NCBI GenBank assembly: GCA_003427395.1
Contig: BFEA01000242.1
Coordinates: 328,238-392,237 of the forward strand
DNA from: Chara braunii
Taxonomy: Eukaryota > Streptophyta > Charophyceae > Charales > Characeae
Direction: 5' to 3'
DNA: 64,000 bases
Numbering within the stretch: position 1 is the stretch's first letter; the number at the start of each line of letters is the position of its first letter. The translations under genes were made by a program, and so were the position numbers. Positions 52,970 to 63,470 of the stretch are shown in pieces. The notes under the pieces were generated by a model. That model was not told the origin of the DNA. It made no database searches and saw only the letters and a list, made by a program, of their open reading frames with translations.

Positions 52970-54480
52970 TGCTCTGCAGATCTTTCTGCATCCGTTTGGA
53001 AGTGTGCAGTATCTAAGGGTCTATACCTCCTGCTTTACCCCCTGCTCTACCTCCTCCTCCCATTCTGCCTCCGCAGATCTATCTGTATCTATTCCACAGC
53101 GTCCAGCTACCGTTTATAGCTTTCGATCCAAGGGTCTGAGTCTGATTTGGGATCTATGGTTCAGGGTTAATGAGCTGGGCACTACGCGCAGGTGACTACT
53201 CAGAATGATTCTCTGATTGTCTTCGTCGAGAAGCAGAAGAGAGAAGGAGAAGCTATGTAAGGTGCCGAATGAGGCCATTTGCACCCGAATGATGCTAAGC
53301 TTCCCCGCCCCTTCCCTCATCTCTATATTCTACTCTTGAATATCTCCCTTACACTACCTATCCTCCTCCCATTCTGCCTCCGTAGATCTATCCGTATCTG
53401 TTCCGAAGCTTTTGATCCAAGGGTATGAGTCTGACTTGGGATCTATGGTTCAGGGTTAATGAGCTGGGCACTACGCGCAGGTGACTACTCAGAGTGATTC
53501 TCTGATAGTCTTCACCGAGAAGCAGAAGAGAGAAGGAGAAGCTGTGTAAGGTGCCGGATGAGGCCATTTGCAGCCGAATGCTGCTAAGCTTCCCCACCCC
53601 TTCCCTCATCTCTGTATTCTTCTCTACGATATCCCTCACACTACCTACCCACAGCTACCTAGCCAGGGCTACGTCTACCAAGCAGGGGCAACCAAACTCT
53701 ACCAGCCATATGAACTAACCCCCAGCTAGGACTGGCAGGGGTGAAGGCCATATCCCTTACACTACCCACCCACACCTACCTAGCCAGGGCTATGTTTATC
53801 AAGCAGGGGCAAGCCAAACCTACATCTACCAAACAGGGCCAAAACAAAGCTACATCTACAAAGCAGGGGCAACTAAACTCTACCGGCCATATGAACTAAC
53901 CCCCAGCTAGGACTGGCAGGGGCGAAGGCCTCTGGGAGAACCCAGGACCCTATCAAGACCAACTACGGAGGGCAAGACAAATATCTCGGCTGACAAACAC
54001 CAAGCACGCTGCAGGCGGCCTCGGGGAACTGAATACCACTTGCATACAAAACCAGCCAAACTAGGCTTCCAGCCCTCCCCTCCTCTCCCCTCTCTCCCCC
54101 CATCTCATCTCTCTACCTCCTACTCTGCCTCCTACCCTACATCCTCTCTCGACCTCCGGCTCCACTTCCTATCTTCTACTCTACCTCCTCCTCTTGTTTT
54201 GTCTCGATAGTTCTTTCTGTATCTGTTTGGAATCACGCAGGATCCAAGGGTCTCAAAGTCCTACTTTACCTCCTACTCTGCCTCCGCCTCCCATTCCGTC
54301 TCCGCAGATCTATTTCCCTCTGTTCAGAAGCCTGCAGTCGCCATTGATAGCTTTTGATCCAAGGGGTCTGAGCCAATGGTTCAGGGGTACTGCGCAGGGC
54401 ACAAGCGCAGGTCACAACTACTGAGAATGATTCTCTTAATGTCTTCATCTAGAAGCAGAAGGGAGAAGGAGAAGCTGTGT
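52970..54480 (+). repeat. Dispersed tandem copies of a roughly 290-bp unit
   Basis: 'gatccaagggt' followed by 'atggttcaggg' and 'agaagcagaag' occurs at about 53125, 53414 and 54356. The first two are 289 bp apart and close in sequence; the third is more diverged. 'cctccgcagatctat' precedes the first and third copies ('cctccgtagatctat' the second). The text from 52970 to 53120 is also echoed at 54200-54350. Minus-strand frames across the copies encode similar peptides ('LHSFSFSLLLL'), but no domain was recognised. Confidence 0.85.
53640..53935 (+). repeat. Duplicated segment around 'acctagccagggct'
   Basis: 'acctagccagggct' occurs at about 53656 and 53778, 'gcaggggcaa' recurs four times, and 'ccatatgaactaaccccc' occurs at about 53706 and 53888. 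Confidence 0.85.
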
Positions 54481-54599
54481 ACGATGCTGAATGAGGACAA
54501 GAACCGAAAGGAGACCGTGATTAGCGGTTACCGTCCTCGGTTCCCCCACCCACCTGCCTTGCCACTTACTTGGTGTGGCCTCACTGTGTGGTCGTCATG

Positions 54600-57500
54600 A
54601 AACATTCACTCAGCAATAGTCGTCCCGCACAACTGTTCTAACGCCACTATAACAAATACAGTTACTTCCAATTTCGTTTCTAAACCAGCTCTGAATATAC
54701 GACTGCTCAGATCTTTCAGCAACCAATACATGACCGCTCAAACCTGCAGTAATCGATTATGAAGACAATCCAGGTTATAACAACTTGCGAATTTTGAACA
54801 GTGCTCAAACCTGCAGTCATTGTTTACGAAGATGCTAAGGTTTATGATGACTTATGACTCTTGAACAGTAGAGCAATCTTAAGAAAAGATCAACAATCCA
54901 CAGGATGACAGGTCCAAAAACTTTAACCAGAATTTCACAAAGAAAGTCTGACCAGAGCTAGACCTGATTGGCACTGCACATTTATATCACACACATGGAA
55001 ATTACTTGTTGGCCAGTTCACGCTTTTTTGAGACATCAACTTCGTTTTCTACATTCCAACAAATCCTGACACTTTCACATTCTAAACCACATAGACAAAC
55101 AATACGTCAACGAGAACGATCTTCTCCTGGCAGAACATGAGATGTTCACAGATTCATACTGCCACTAGAAAGAAACACGAGACCGACCAACCTGGTATCC
55201 AATCAGACGACACATGGCTGTTGAAAGATTGCATCTCACGGAACACGGCTATCTGTACCAGTTGAATGTTATCATAGCTTTCATTGTTGGCAAGCACTCA
55301 ACTTTTTTTCTCACAAAAAAGGCAATAAATCATAACGTTCCGTCCCTCGTTCACTTATGACGCCAACTAGCTACTCATCTGCCTACTACAACAAAACCCT
55401 GCAGCTGACTTTCATTGCCTTTCATCTCACCCAACTTTATTGTTCCCCACTATTCAAGACCTGCCTCCCTCTCCAACTTGTCATGTGCTCCCTCCCTCTC
55501 GCTTATCTCTCACCTCTCTCTCACAGGCTGAGGAAGTACCCACCAACCAGGGATACTGCACTACATAGAACATAGATCTCTCCATAGGATATCAACACGG
55601 TCAAGCCCCTTCAGGATCAACAAATATCATTGACAATCCAGATCAGTCTGACAAGCACAGTACACTGCCTTGTCAATTCATAGTGTGCCTATGTGATCAG
55701 CCAAAGTACGCCTCCGATCTTTCCACATCCAGTCGAACTTCAATTACCTCATAGTTCATTCACGTGCATTCAGTATCCCTTTTTATACCTTCTGTGTCAG
55801 CGCATACTCTCTAATCTTGCTCGCGTGTAAATGCATTTAGACTTGGTATGGAGCTAACATGTTCTCAAAGCACAAAATCAATGGGGCACTATAGCTGCTT
55901 GTCAATTCCTGATTCTACATAGGCCTGACCTTAACATCCGGGAGGCAGGTGGGTGATTGGCTCCTGCGGATTCTTTAGCTTCCAACGAGACACCTGAAAA
56001 AGATGACGAGGTGCATGAAAGAGAGTGCGGGCCGGAGGGCATCAAGTAAGGGGATTGGATAGTAAATTGGTCACTTTCGCATCATTTTAAACTGCATGCG
56101 AAGCCACCACTATTTGTTTATTCGAAAACTGCTATTCCCACTCAACTAGCCCATCACGAATCAATCAACTGCCTTCGCAGCTTGCAAGTGGACCACTTAT
56201 CGCTCGCCAGCTGTCAAGCCCATCAGGTAAGCGGATGGCAGGCCATTGCAAGAGCCAGCCAGCACCCACAGGGTCGGCAATCTCAATGCATACACTCCCC
56301 TCAATCGATCAATAGATGTGGGAATGAGGGCACTTGAGTTACAACTGCAGGCTTAACAATTTCAGAGCCAAGAGTGGGTTAACCACTTGATAAGCAAACT
56401 GCTGTCAACCAGCTAAGAAGTCGGAGTAAGATAGTCAACCACTAACTATCCCACATCAGCGAAGTTACTCTGCTTGACCTGGCAGTATTCTTGGCCACGC
56501 AGCCGACCCCAAAAACAGCAACTGAGCACGGTCTTACCCTGGAGGAGTGAAGTTAAGTCTGCTTGACCAGACACCGCTCGACCCGACTCTGCAGGCCAGG
56601 CAGCCGGACAGCAACCCTATAGACAATGGGCAGCAAAGCTCGCCAAGGCTTTAAGGCCACCCACCTCTACTAGCCTCTTGCCCTAGTCGATAGACAATGG
56701 TACAGAGGGAGCATGCCCGATGTTACACTGTACTGCAAGGTCTGCCACTTGGGGCACAAAAAGGTAATGTGGAACAAAGGTGGACAGAGAGGCCTGCCAT
56801 AGAAACCTGTATTCATTTCCCATTCCAGGAACGGCAAATAGGGACGAAAAATAAATCTAGCTGAGAGCTCTTTTCATTGCCACATAATACTTTGAGAACT
56901 GCTGGCGTATACAGTGATATACCCAACAGAATCAGCATATAGGATGATGTGGGGACACCCTGTTCTGCAAAGAAGGGTTCCATTTCCGACATTAACGAGA
57001 ATCAACAGCGACCTGAAGCAGAGTGGTAAAACCTAGAAGCAGTTAGCCTACAGAACAGGCTAGCAGGGCTGACCTATAAATGGGCTCAGGCCCTCCACTA
57101 GTCGACACAAAGAAAGCTTACACAAGGGAGAAATGTTTGCCTACAGACAGCATGCCTTTCGTGATGACGGCTGCATCTCCTGCGCAAGTGGACCTTCCCT
57201 GACCTTCAGCGCGGCCTATCGCAAAGGGTAGGTGTCATACCCTGATCACCCCACTAAAACAGACAGGGGCTCTCTCAAAGCAGGAGAAAGCATCTTAACT
57301 GCCAACCTGAATGGTTTGAAAACCACACAACAAGATGTCCACTGCCACTGCTCCAGACCGAACTAACTGTTTAACGTGCTTGATGAAGAAGAACTGTACG
57401 TCCTCCTTGCCCACCGCTCAAAGTGCTCTCACATCCATTCACAGATGGATGGCTATGCAAGTTGCAGGCGTATGCACAATCATCCTACGGTCTAGGGCTA

Positions 57501-57629
57501 CCGGACAAAGGACAAGTCAGTGTGGAACTGCACACTACGGTGCAGCCTTACATGGGACCACCGAGGGCAAAGGGGAAGGAAGGAGAGCACGAAGAGGAAA
57601 GGTCACGGAAGGGGCCAAAACTGCTCAGG
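54600..57629. other. Intergenic or untranslated region downstream of the FLX-like gene
   Basis: No frame longer than about 110 codons and no recognisable domain. It may include the 3' untranslated region of the minus-strand FLX-like gene; a minus-sense AATAAA at about 56115 is far for a poly(A) signal. No repeat family dominates. Confidence 0.45.
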
Positions 57630-58463
57630 TTACCATAAACCGCTACTGTAGTCCCTAGTTGGGGGACCAGAGCTCCATCCCAGGGTTCCACTGCCACCAG
57701 AAGTCCTGCTGGCAACAGTGAGTTGTGCACGGAGTTTTTCATTATCCCTTGCCATTGAGACAAGGTTGCTTTCCAGCCGCTGACTGTTATCAATTTGCTC
57801 AGAGTTGAACTTCTTCTCCTGTTCAAGCTGGGTTCGCGCTTGCTGCAGTTCCTGCCGCAGCCCTTGAATTTCCTGCCGCAGGGTTGGAACTTGCTGCACC
57901 TCCTGCCTCAGAGTGGCAAGCTGACTCAGCTCTTGACGGGCCCGACTGAAGTCAGCTGTCATGCCCTGCAGTTGCTGGTGAGCAGTTACCCTCGCCTGTT
58001 CAGACTCCTGACATTTCATTCGAAGACTTTGCAGCTCCACTCTTGCAGCATGAACCTCTTTCTTCAACGGCTCTACTGCACGCAGTTCTTCCGTCATCGC
58101 AGCATTCCGTTCCATAAGCTTCCGGATGCTTGCCTCTCTCTCGGCCTGACGCGTAGCCAATGCCTGTTGCAAGCGCTGCACTTCTCCTTGAGCTACCGAC
58201 TGCTCCTGCCGTAGAGCCATGAGGGTTGCTGCAAGCCTCTGGTTTTCAGTCAACAGCCTCTGCATCTCTGTGTGTGCAGTGGCAAGCTTGTGTTCCATGA
58301 CTGCCAGTGGAGGAGGATGACCTTGGTGTGGACCACCACCACCACCATAAACAGGAGGCGGAGGACCAGGTGGTGCCTTAGCACGCATCCCATTGAATGC
58401 CCCAGGACCTCCACCCATCTGCCCAGAAAATGGTCCAGCGGGTCCCTGTCTTCCATGCATCAT
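57630..58463 (-). CDS. FLX-like coiled-coil protein
   Basis: This is an intact 277-codon frame with a TAA stop. It starts with two Met codons; an in-frame TGA at 58517-58515 lies upstream, so the ATG at 58463 is the first possible start. Residues 1-52 are Gly/Pro-rich and probably disordered. From about 55 to 252 it is one long coiled coil. 'RLLTENQRLAATLMALRQE' (residues 69-87) is the family signature, followed by the conserved 'EELRAVEPLKKEVHAARVE' and, near the end, 'QLEQEKKFNSEQIDNSQRL' and 'NLVSMARDNEKLRAQL'. Arabidopsis FLX and FLX-like proteins (about 280-400 residues) share this layout; FLX acts with FRIGIDA to promote FLC transcription, and FLL4 also has a role in flowering time. A flowering role cannot apply in an alga, so an ancestral chromatin or transcription-scaffold role is inferred. 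The coding part is uninterrupted, and it is the only host gene I can firmly support here. Confidence 0.9.
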   Translation of the reverse strand: MMHGRQGPAGPFSGQMGGGPGAFNGMRAKAPPGPPPPVYGGGGGPHQGHPPPLAVMEHKLATAHTEMQRLLTENQRLAATLMALRQEQSVAQGEVQRLQQALATRQAEREASIRKLMERNAAMTEELRAVEPLKKEVHAARVELQSLRMKCQESEQARVTAHQQLQGMTADFSRARQELSQLATLRQEVQQVPTLRQEIQGLRQELQQARTQLEQEKKFNSEQIDNSQRLESNLVSMARDNEKLRAQLTVASRTSGGSGTLGWSSGPPTRDYSSGLW

Positions 58464-60785
58464 TGTGTAATAAACTTCCCTCGCAAACAGACAAAACCCT
58501 TGCTCCGAGTGACCTCACCTCTATAGGGCAAACCAGAGATGAATGTTCTCTCACACAAATGTCACAACAGCTACCTGACAAGATATGATGGCACAGCTGC
58601 CACACACAGCTCCTATGGCGAACTGCAGCTTACCTCCAATGAAGGCTCCACTTCACTTCTTGCACCACAAGCTAGCCCGCAAATTCTCCTTATGCAATAA
58701 TCACCAAACAAAGCCAGCACATTCCACAACGAATTGGCACCAACGCACACCACTACTCCCGTTCACGGCAGAGAGCAGCTCCGAACACCTTGACCTGTTC
58801 AACAGACAGCAAGGTTTCCAACCATCAGTAGCTAACATGAACAGACCTCCGTGGACAAACCGTAGACATATTTACCTCCCCCTCAGACACCCAACCAAAT
58901 TTGTAGACTTCTCCGCCGCCACAGAGGAGGAAAATGAAGCCTTCATTGCCCTCACGAAAGTGGACCCCTTCATGACCCTAAATAGTTAGGATAGGGGGAC
59001 GTATGATTCTGAAATCACGAGAACACAGAATCAGACCCAGGGCCATCTGTGCTGGCCCTTGCGTGAATGCAAAGTGGATTCATTACTTTCTGAACGAAAC
59101 CCAGTGCCATCAGGATCCAACTGAAATGCCCTGCCAAGCATCGGACATTCAATGCACAGCCCTCAGGCTGCGTCAGGTTGACGTTTTGTCGTTTAGCGAG
59201 TTGCTGTGGGGATTGCAGCGTACAGGGCCAAAGAATATGTTTTCATTGTTCGTTTCTTGTTTGTTGCATTTCTCTGCGCTGGTCACCGGGTTGAGGCTGA
59301 CCAATATGGGCCACAGGTCACCGCAAGCGATTTTGGGTATGATTAGCCCCATTGCTCGTTCATTTTTGGGCAACAGGACAATCGCCCGCCCCTCAGTCCA
59401 GAGGTGCTATGTAGTTCTACACCAGATTCAACAGTCCGTTCTGCATGGTGGTCACGTGCACAAAGGAGTTCCATCAATTCTACAGCATGGTGTGGCACAC
59501 CGAGGAGTTACAATACAGTCGTATCTGAAAAAATACACAAGGAGCCATCCCAGAATCCTATAGTCATGGCAAAGAGCTTTTTGACACGCCAAAGCATGAG
59601 AAAGGTATGGAAAAGTGTAAGCCTGCTTAAGGACTGTAAAGCATGGCGTAAGCACAGCGAAGCATACCATTGCATAGCATGACCTAGTACAGCAACACAT
59701 AGCAAAACTACAGCAAATCACAGAAGAAACAAAATCGCAGGGCAAGCAAGCCAAGATAGCAATAGCTGCAAGATAGCAATAGGTGCAAAGAAGACAGGTT
59801 GGGGGCGGGAGGGGGAGAGCGGAGGAGAAGACACCACCGGTGCGTGTACTTGGTCATGCAAACAGCATCGGCCAAAGCTTGAAACACGGGATGAATTATG
59901 TTTTCATCAGTTGTTTTGCTCTTTCTTGTCAGTCTTAGACAAGCAAATCCTGACCAGATGCATAATCATTCCCGATCAGAGGGGACCACGGGCTGGTGAA
60001 AGCCGTTCCGTTGGCTTGATTGCTCACTCATCTTTTGGGGCAACCACGTTATTCGAGTTAATTTGGCCCACCTCCCAAGTGATTCGCCCTGCACAGGCAA
60101 CCACCCTACGGAGACTAATTCAGTTAGTTTGGTGTGCCTGGCAAGCTGTTCGCCCCCTGTGGGCACTCAGGGTCCATTTGGCCCACCTGGCCAGCTATTC
60201 CCGTGCAGCAGTCTTCAAGATTTAACAGTCTATGTCCCTTCAAAGCCATTTTGCAGGGTTCAAGAGTCGAAAACCTCATAAAAGAAAGCAAAGCGAAGCA
60301 TGGCAAACCATGCCAAACCATGCCATACTATGCTCTTTCACTCCCTCATACTATATACCCTGCTATGCTGTTAGCCTGGCTACGCTGTGCTATCACAGCC
60401 AAAATAAGCAGTGCCAAGCATGAACATCGCTGCGACCAGGACTAAGCACAGGCAAGCTGAAGGGGACAAGGAAGCTCCCCCCCCTCTTCTTCCTGCAACA
60501 CAATATCATAAATGAACTTTCCAGTGTGCTGAACTATACACACACCAAAGCATGGCCAAATACCCTGCTAGGCTAATGGCATTGCATCCAAATAAGCACA
60601 GGGAAGCACTCTGCCAAGCTACAGCATCACTCAGCCCAATGCACCATGGCATTTGTGAGTTCTGTAGATTGAAGTCGTGCTGCCTTACGTTGTGCTAACG
60701 TGTGCCAAGCATGGTCAACCATAGGAAAACATGGCACATGAAGCGCTGTTCAGACACACACTACTTTCAGTGTGCCACAAACACA
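58464..60785. other. Upstream region of the FLX-like gene; no second gene recognised
   Basis: It should contain the promoter and 5' leader of the minus-strand gene. No TATA box was assigned. A 186-codon plus frame (59003-59563) has no known domain and is probably chance. Degenerate 'agcatggcaaaccatgcc'-type words recur at about 59577-59690 and 60293-60345. Confidence 0.45.
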
Positions 60786-60915
60786 GCACCCTTGCCGTAT
60801 GCGAGTTTCCCAGAAACTGCAAAATTTGATAACGACCCTTTTGGTGGCCACAAACCGAGCGCCCTTGCCGTATGCGAATCTCCCAGAAACTGCAGAATTG
60901 GATATAACGGCCATC
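60786..60915 (+). repeat. 73-bp tandem duplication
   Basis: Copies start at 60786 and 60859. They share 'cccttgccgtatgcga' and 'cccagaaactgca'. Confidence 0.9.
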
Positions 60916-61200
60916 ACAGTACCCTAAGCTACTCCATTCTGAACAACACAGTGTGAGAGGGAAACGACGAGCATGCAAAGGAACTGTCTGAGGTCTGCAA
61001 TTCCCAGACAAACCGTGCACCGTCTATGCGAATGTGAACCACCACACACACGCACAGCAGTGTGCAAGGCCACGATTGTTTATGCAACGTCCTACTTGTT
61101 CCGCATCGCCTGTCTGACTTGATGCTTCAGTCACGGAGCAGCAACACCCGCTTCCATTTTCCATTTTATTTTTAATGGGCTCATTTTCTTTTTAATGGGC

Positions 61201-61348
61201 TCATTTTCCTCGTTTCCTGCTTGTTGTATGGTTCTGTCAAACTGAGATACCTACCATTCCACGTCCTGTTTTCCTCATTTTCCTCGTTTCCTGCTTGTTG
61301 TATGGTTCTGTCAAACTGAGATACCTACCATTCCACGTCCTGTTTTCC
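61201..61348 (+). repeat. Perfect 74-bp tandem duplication
   Basis: 61201-61274 and 61275-61348 appear identical, beginning 'tcattttcctcgtttcctgc'. Just upstream 'tttttaatgggctcatttt' is also doubled. The identity implies a recent event. Confidence 0.95.
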
Positions 61349-61496
61349 TCTCTCCTTTACTTTCTTCTTTTCTTGCTTCTCTGTGCGAGAAAGCACGAGA
61401 TGCTTTTCAAACTTCAAAATCACTAGTTGATTCCACCATGTGCCAAATCAATACATCCTTCTGATAGCCGGCAGCAATGACCTACACAGATCGCTG

Positions 61497-61509
61497 TCTG
61501 AGATTCGCA

Positions 61510-61546
<37 letters not shown>

Positions 61547-61720
61547 GTGCGACCCTAAGGTCTGATTTTTTGGTAGTTGGAAGTGGAGTAGCGGGCTTGA
61601 AATATGCACTACGTGTTGCTGTTGAAGGAACAGTCATCATTGTTACCTAGTCTGAGCCACAAGAGTGCAACACAAATTATGCTCAGGTCATTCTCTCTCT
61701 CTCTGAGATTCGCGCAATTT
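61497..61720 (-). mobile_element. Short retroposon candidate with A28 tail and 19-bp target duplication
   Basis: 'tctgagattcgcacaattt' (61497-61515) and 'tctgagattcgcgcaattt' (61702-61720) flank a roughly 186-bp body. On the minus strand the body ends in a run of 28 A (61540-61513). Flanking direct repeats plus a terminal A run are the signature of LINE-driven insertion. The body has a weak pol III A-box-like TGGCTCAG on the minus strand (near 61662) but no good B box. It could be a SINE or a processed RNA copy. Confidence 0.5.
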
Positions 61721-61780
61721 CTAAAAAAACAGATATTCCTTTACTCTGCTTTCGGAAAATCCCGAGTTTGAGTCTGTTCT

Positions 61781-61866
61781 GCTGTGATTCGCTGTGATTT
61801 GCTGCGATGATTTGCTGTGATTTGCTGTGATGTGATTTGCTGTGATTTGCTGTGATTTGCTGTGGT
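61781..61866 (+). repeat. (TGTGATTTGC)n decamer array
   Basis: About eight copies with slips. On the minus strand this produces a repeated 'QQITANHS' peptide within a 159-codon frame (62200-61721), which I do not consider a supported gene. Confidence 0.85.
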
Positions 61867-62219
61867 TGCGGGAAGTAGTATAGGTTCTAGGCCTGTAGGT
61901 AGGTTTCAGGCTGGAATGACGTTCCCACCAAAAGGAGAGAACAGCCAGTAGGCCTAGTGTACTTGCCAAAGCTCCCAGTGAACCAAAAATAGGCCACCCA
62001 AGTGAGGCAGTCGAGGCAGGTAGTAACAGGCTGAGGCACTGGAGCCGAGAGGCAGCAAGTCTATCATTCGCCACAATGAGCATTTTGCCGATTAACCCGA
62101 AAGTCATGCTGGTCCTTCGCCAAGAGGGAGAAGTGGTGGCATTCGTGGAAGGAGAAGATGGAGATGGACGGAGAAGACCTCCATGGCTACGTAGTATCAA
62201 GGAGGAGGCGTTAGTTCTA

Positions 62220-62452
62220 GGCTATGGAGGTGAGGGAGAAAGACCTCTAGCTAGGTTATTAAGAAGTAGAGGGGGAGGGCTACAGTCTTCCCCCGAATAC
62301 AACGTACGGTCATTATAGCTGAATTTAGACTGAAAGATACACCAAATTCAGCTATAATGACCGTACGTTGTATTCGGGGGAAGACTGTAGGCTATGGAGG
62401 TGAGGGAGGAGGACCTTTAGCTAGGTTATCGAGTAGTGGTAGAGGGAGAGGG
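62220..62452 (+). repeat. 47-bp perfect inverted repeat flanked by about 62-bp direct repeats
   Basis: The arms 62280-62326 and 62344-62390 are exact reverse complements over 47 bp with a 17-bp loop. The left arm starts 'ctacagtcttcccccgaata'. The flanks 62220-62279 and 62390-62452 are diverged direct copies beginning 'ggctatggaggtgagggag'. It could be a small foldback transposon, but the direct repeats are too long for an ordinary target-site duplication. Confidence 0.9.
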
Positions 62453-63330
62453 AGGAGGGAGGAGGAAGGGAGGTGGGTACCGGGAAGGAGACTCACCTGT
62501 GGCTATGGTGGACTTGCATCTTCATCTCCAACGCCGACGCGGCACCTAGAAAGGCCCCTGAGGGTTTTACCCGAGGGTTGAGGAGTAGAACTGGTAGAGT
62601 AGGCTTGGCAGCTGAAGTGGGACAGGGCAATGAAGCTTTGCCTTCAAACACCGACCTATGCTTGTGAATGAGCGGCCATAGCCAGATTTCATACCAAGGA
62701 CGACGATGGGAGGTGTAGGACGTCAAAGGACTCTTTATGTTGCTGGCACTAATGGGGAGTAATCAGACATTTTTTTATTTTGACTCTTTCATTCACGTTT
62801 GTTGTTTATTATTCATATTGATATATTTATAATAATAATAAGATAAGATTATGGTGGAGATGATGAGGCGGAGGTGATGGAGGCAAGGTGAGTGACAAAC
62901 CACATCAGTTCCAGCTTGTGTTTATCTCTTTCTTCTTCTTTTGCTATTCTTCTTCTTTTGCTATTCTTCTTCTTTTGTTATCATTCTTCTTTTGTTATTA
63001 CTATTCTTCTTTTGTTATTCATCTTCTTCTTTGGTTATTATTCTTCTTTTGCTATTCTTAGTTCTTCTCCCTCCCTTGTGCTATTCTTCTTCCAATCTTC
63101 TTCATTTGAGTTGCCATTGAATGACGTTCTGTTTTTGTTTTTTTTTTGCTTTTGAATTAGGAGCTGAGCACGATGAAGAAGATTATAGCATGGCTATGAA
63201 TTTGGGTAATAATAACTCTCACTGTTGGCCGACGCTTGCACCCTACGCTGTTGACGTCTGCGCTAATCAAGCACTCACTCCTTTGCAACTGGCAGACGGC
63301 CAGCTTGCCCCGACCCAACCTGCAGTCCGA
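62453..63330. other. Non-coding; TTC/TTTTG-rich stretch
   Basis: A 'cttcttttgctatt'-type repeat runs at about 62930-63060. Reading frames reflect low complexity. No gene was seen. Confidence 0.55.
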
Positions 63331-63470
63331 ATAGAACGCCCGGTCATTATAGTCGTATTTGGTGCAATATTCAGTCCAGATACAGCTATAGAACGCCCGG
63401 TCGTTATAGTCGTATTTGGTGCAATATCCAGTCCAGATACAGCTATAACGACCGGGCGTTCTATTCGGGT
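63331..63470 (+). repeat. 57-bp tandem duplication plus 22-bp inverted repeat
   Basis: 63331-63387 and 63388-63444 differ at two bases. The arm at 63388-63409 ('atagaacgcccggtcgttat' and two more bases) is the exact reverse complement of 63443-63464. The outer 'ccgaatagaacgc' and 'gcgttctattcgg' extend the match using the first copy. The motif resembles the arm at 62280. Confidence 0.9.

Noticed and set aside
58585-58989. 134-codon plus-strand frame opposite the 5' side of the FLX-like gene.
   Set aside because: No domain, and it lies antisense to the likely leader/promoter of a supported gene.
59003-59563. 186-codon plus-strand frame.
   Set aside because: No recognisable motif; composition and position look like chance.
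61721-62200. 159-codon minus-strand frame with a hydrophobic segment and QQITANHS repeats.
   Set aside because: The repeat comes from a decamer array, and no family or start context supports it.
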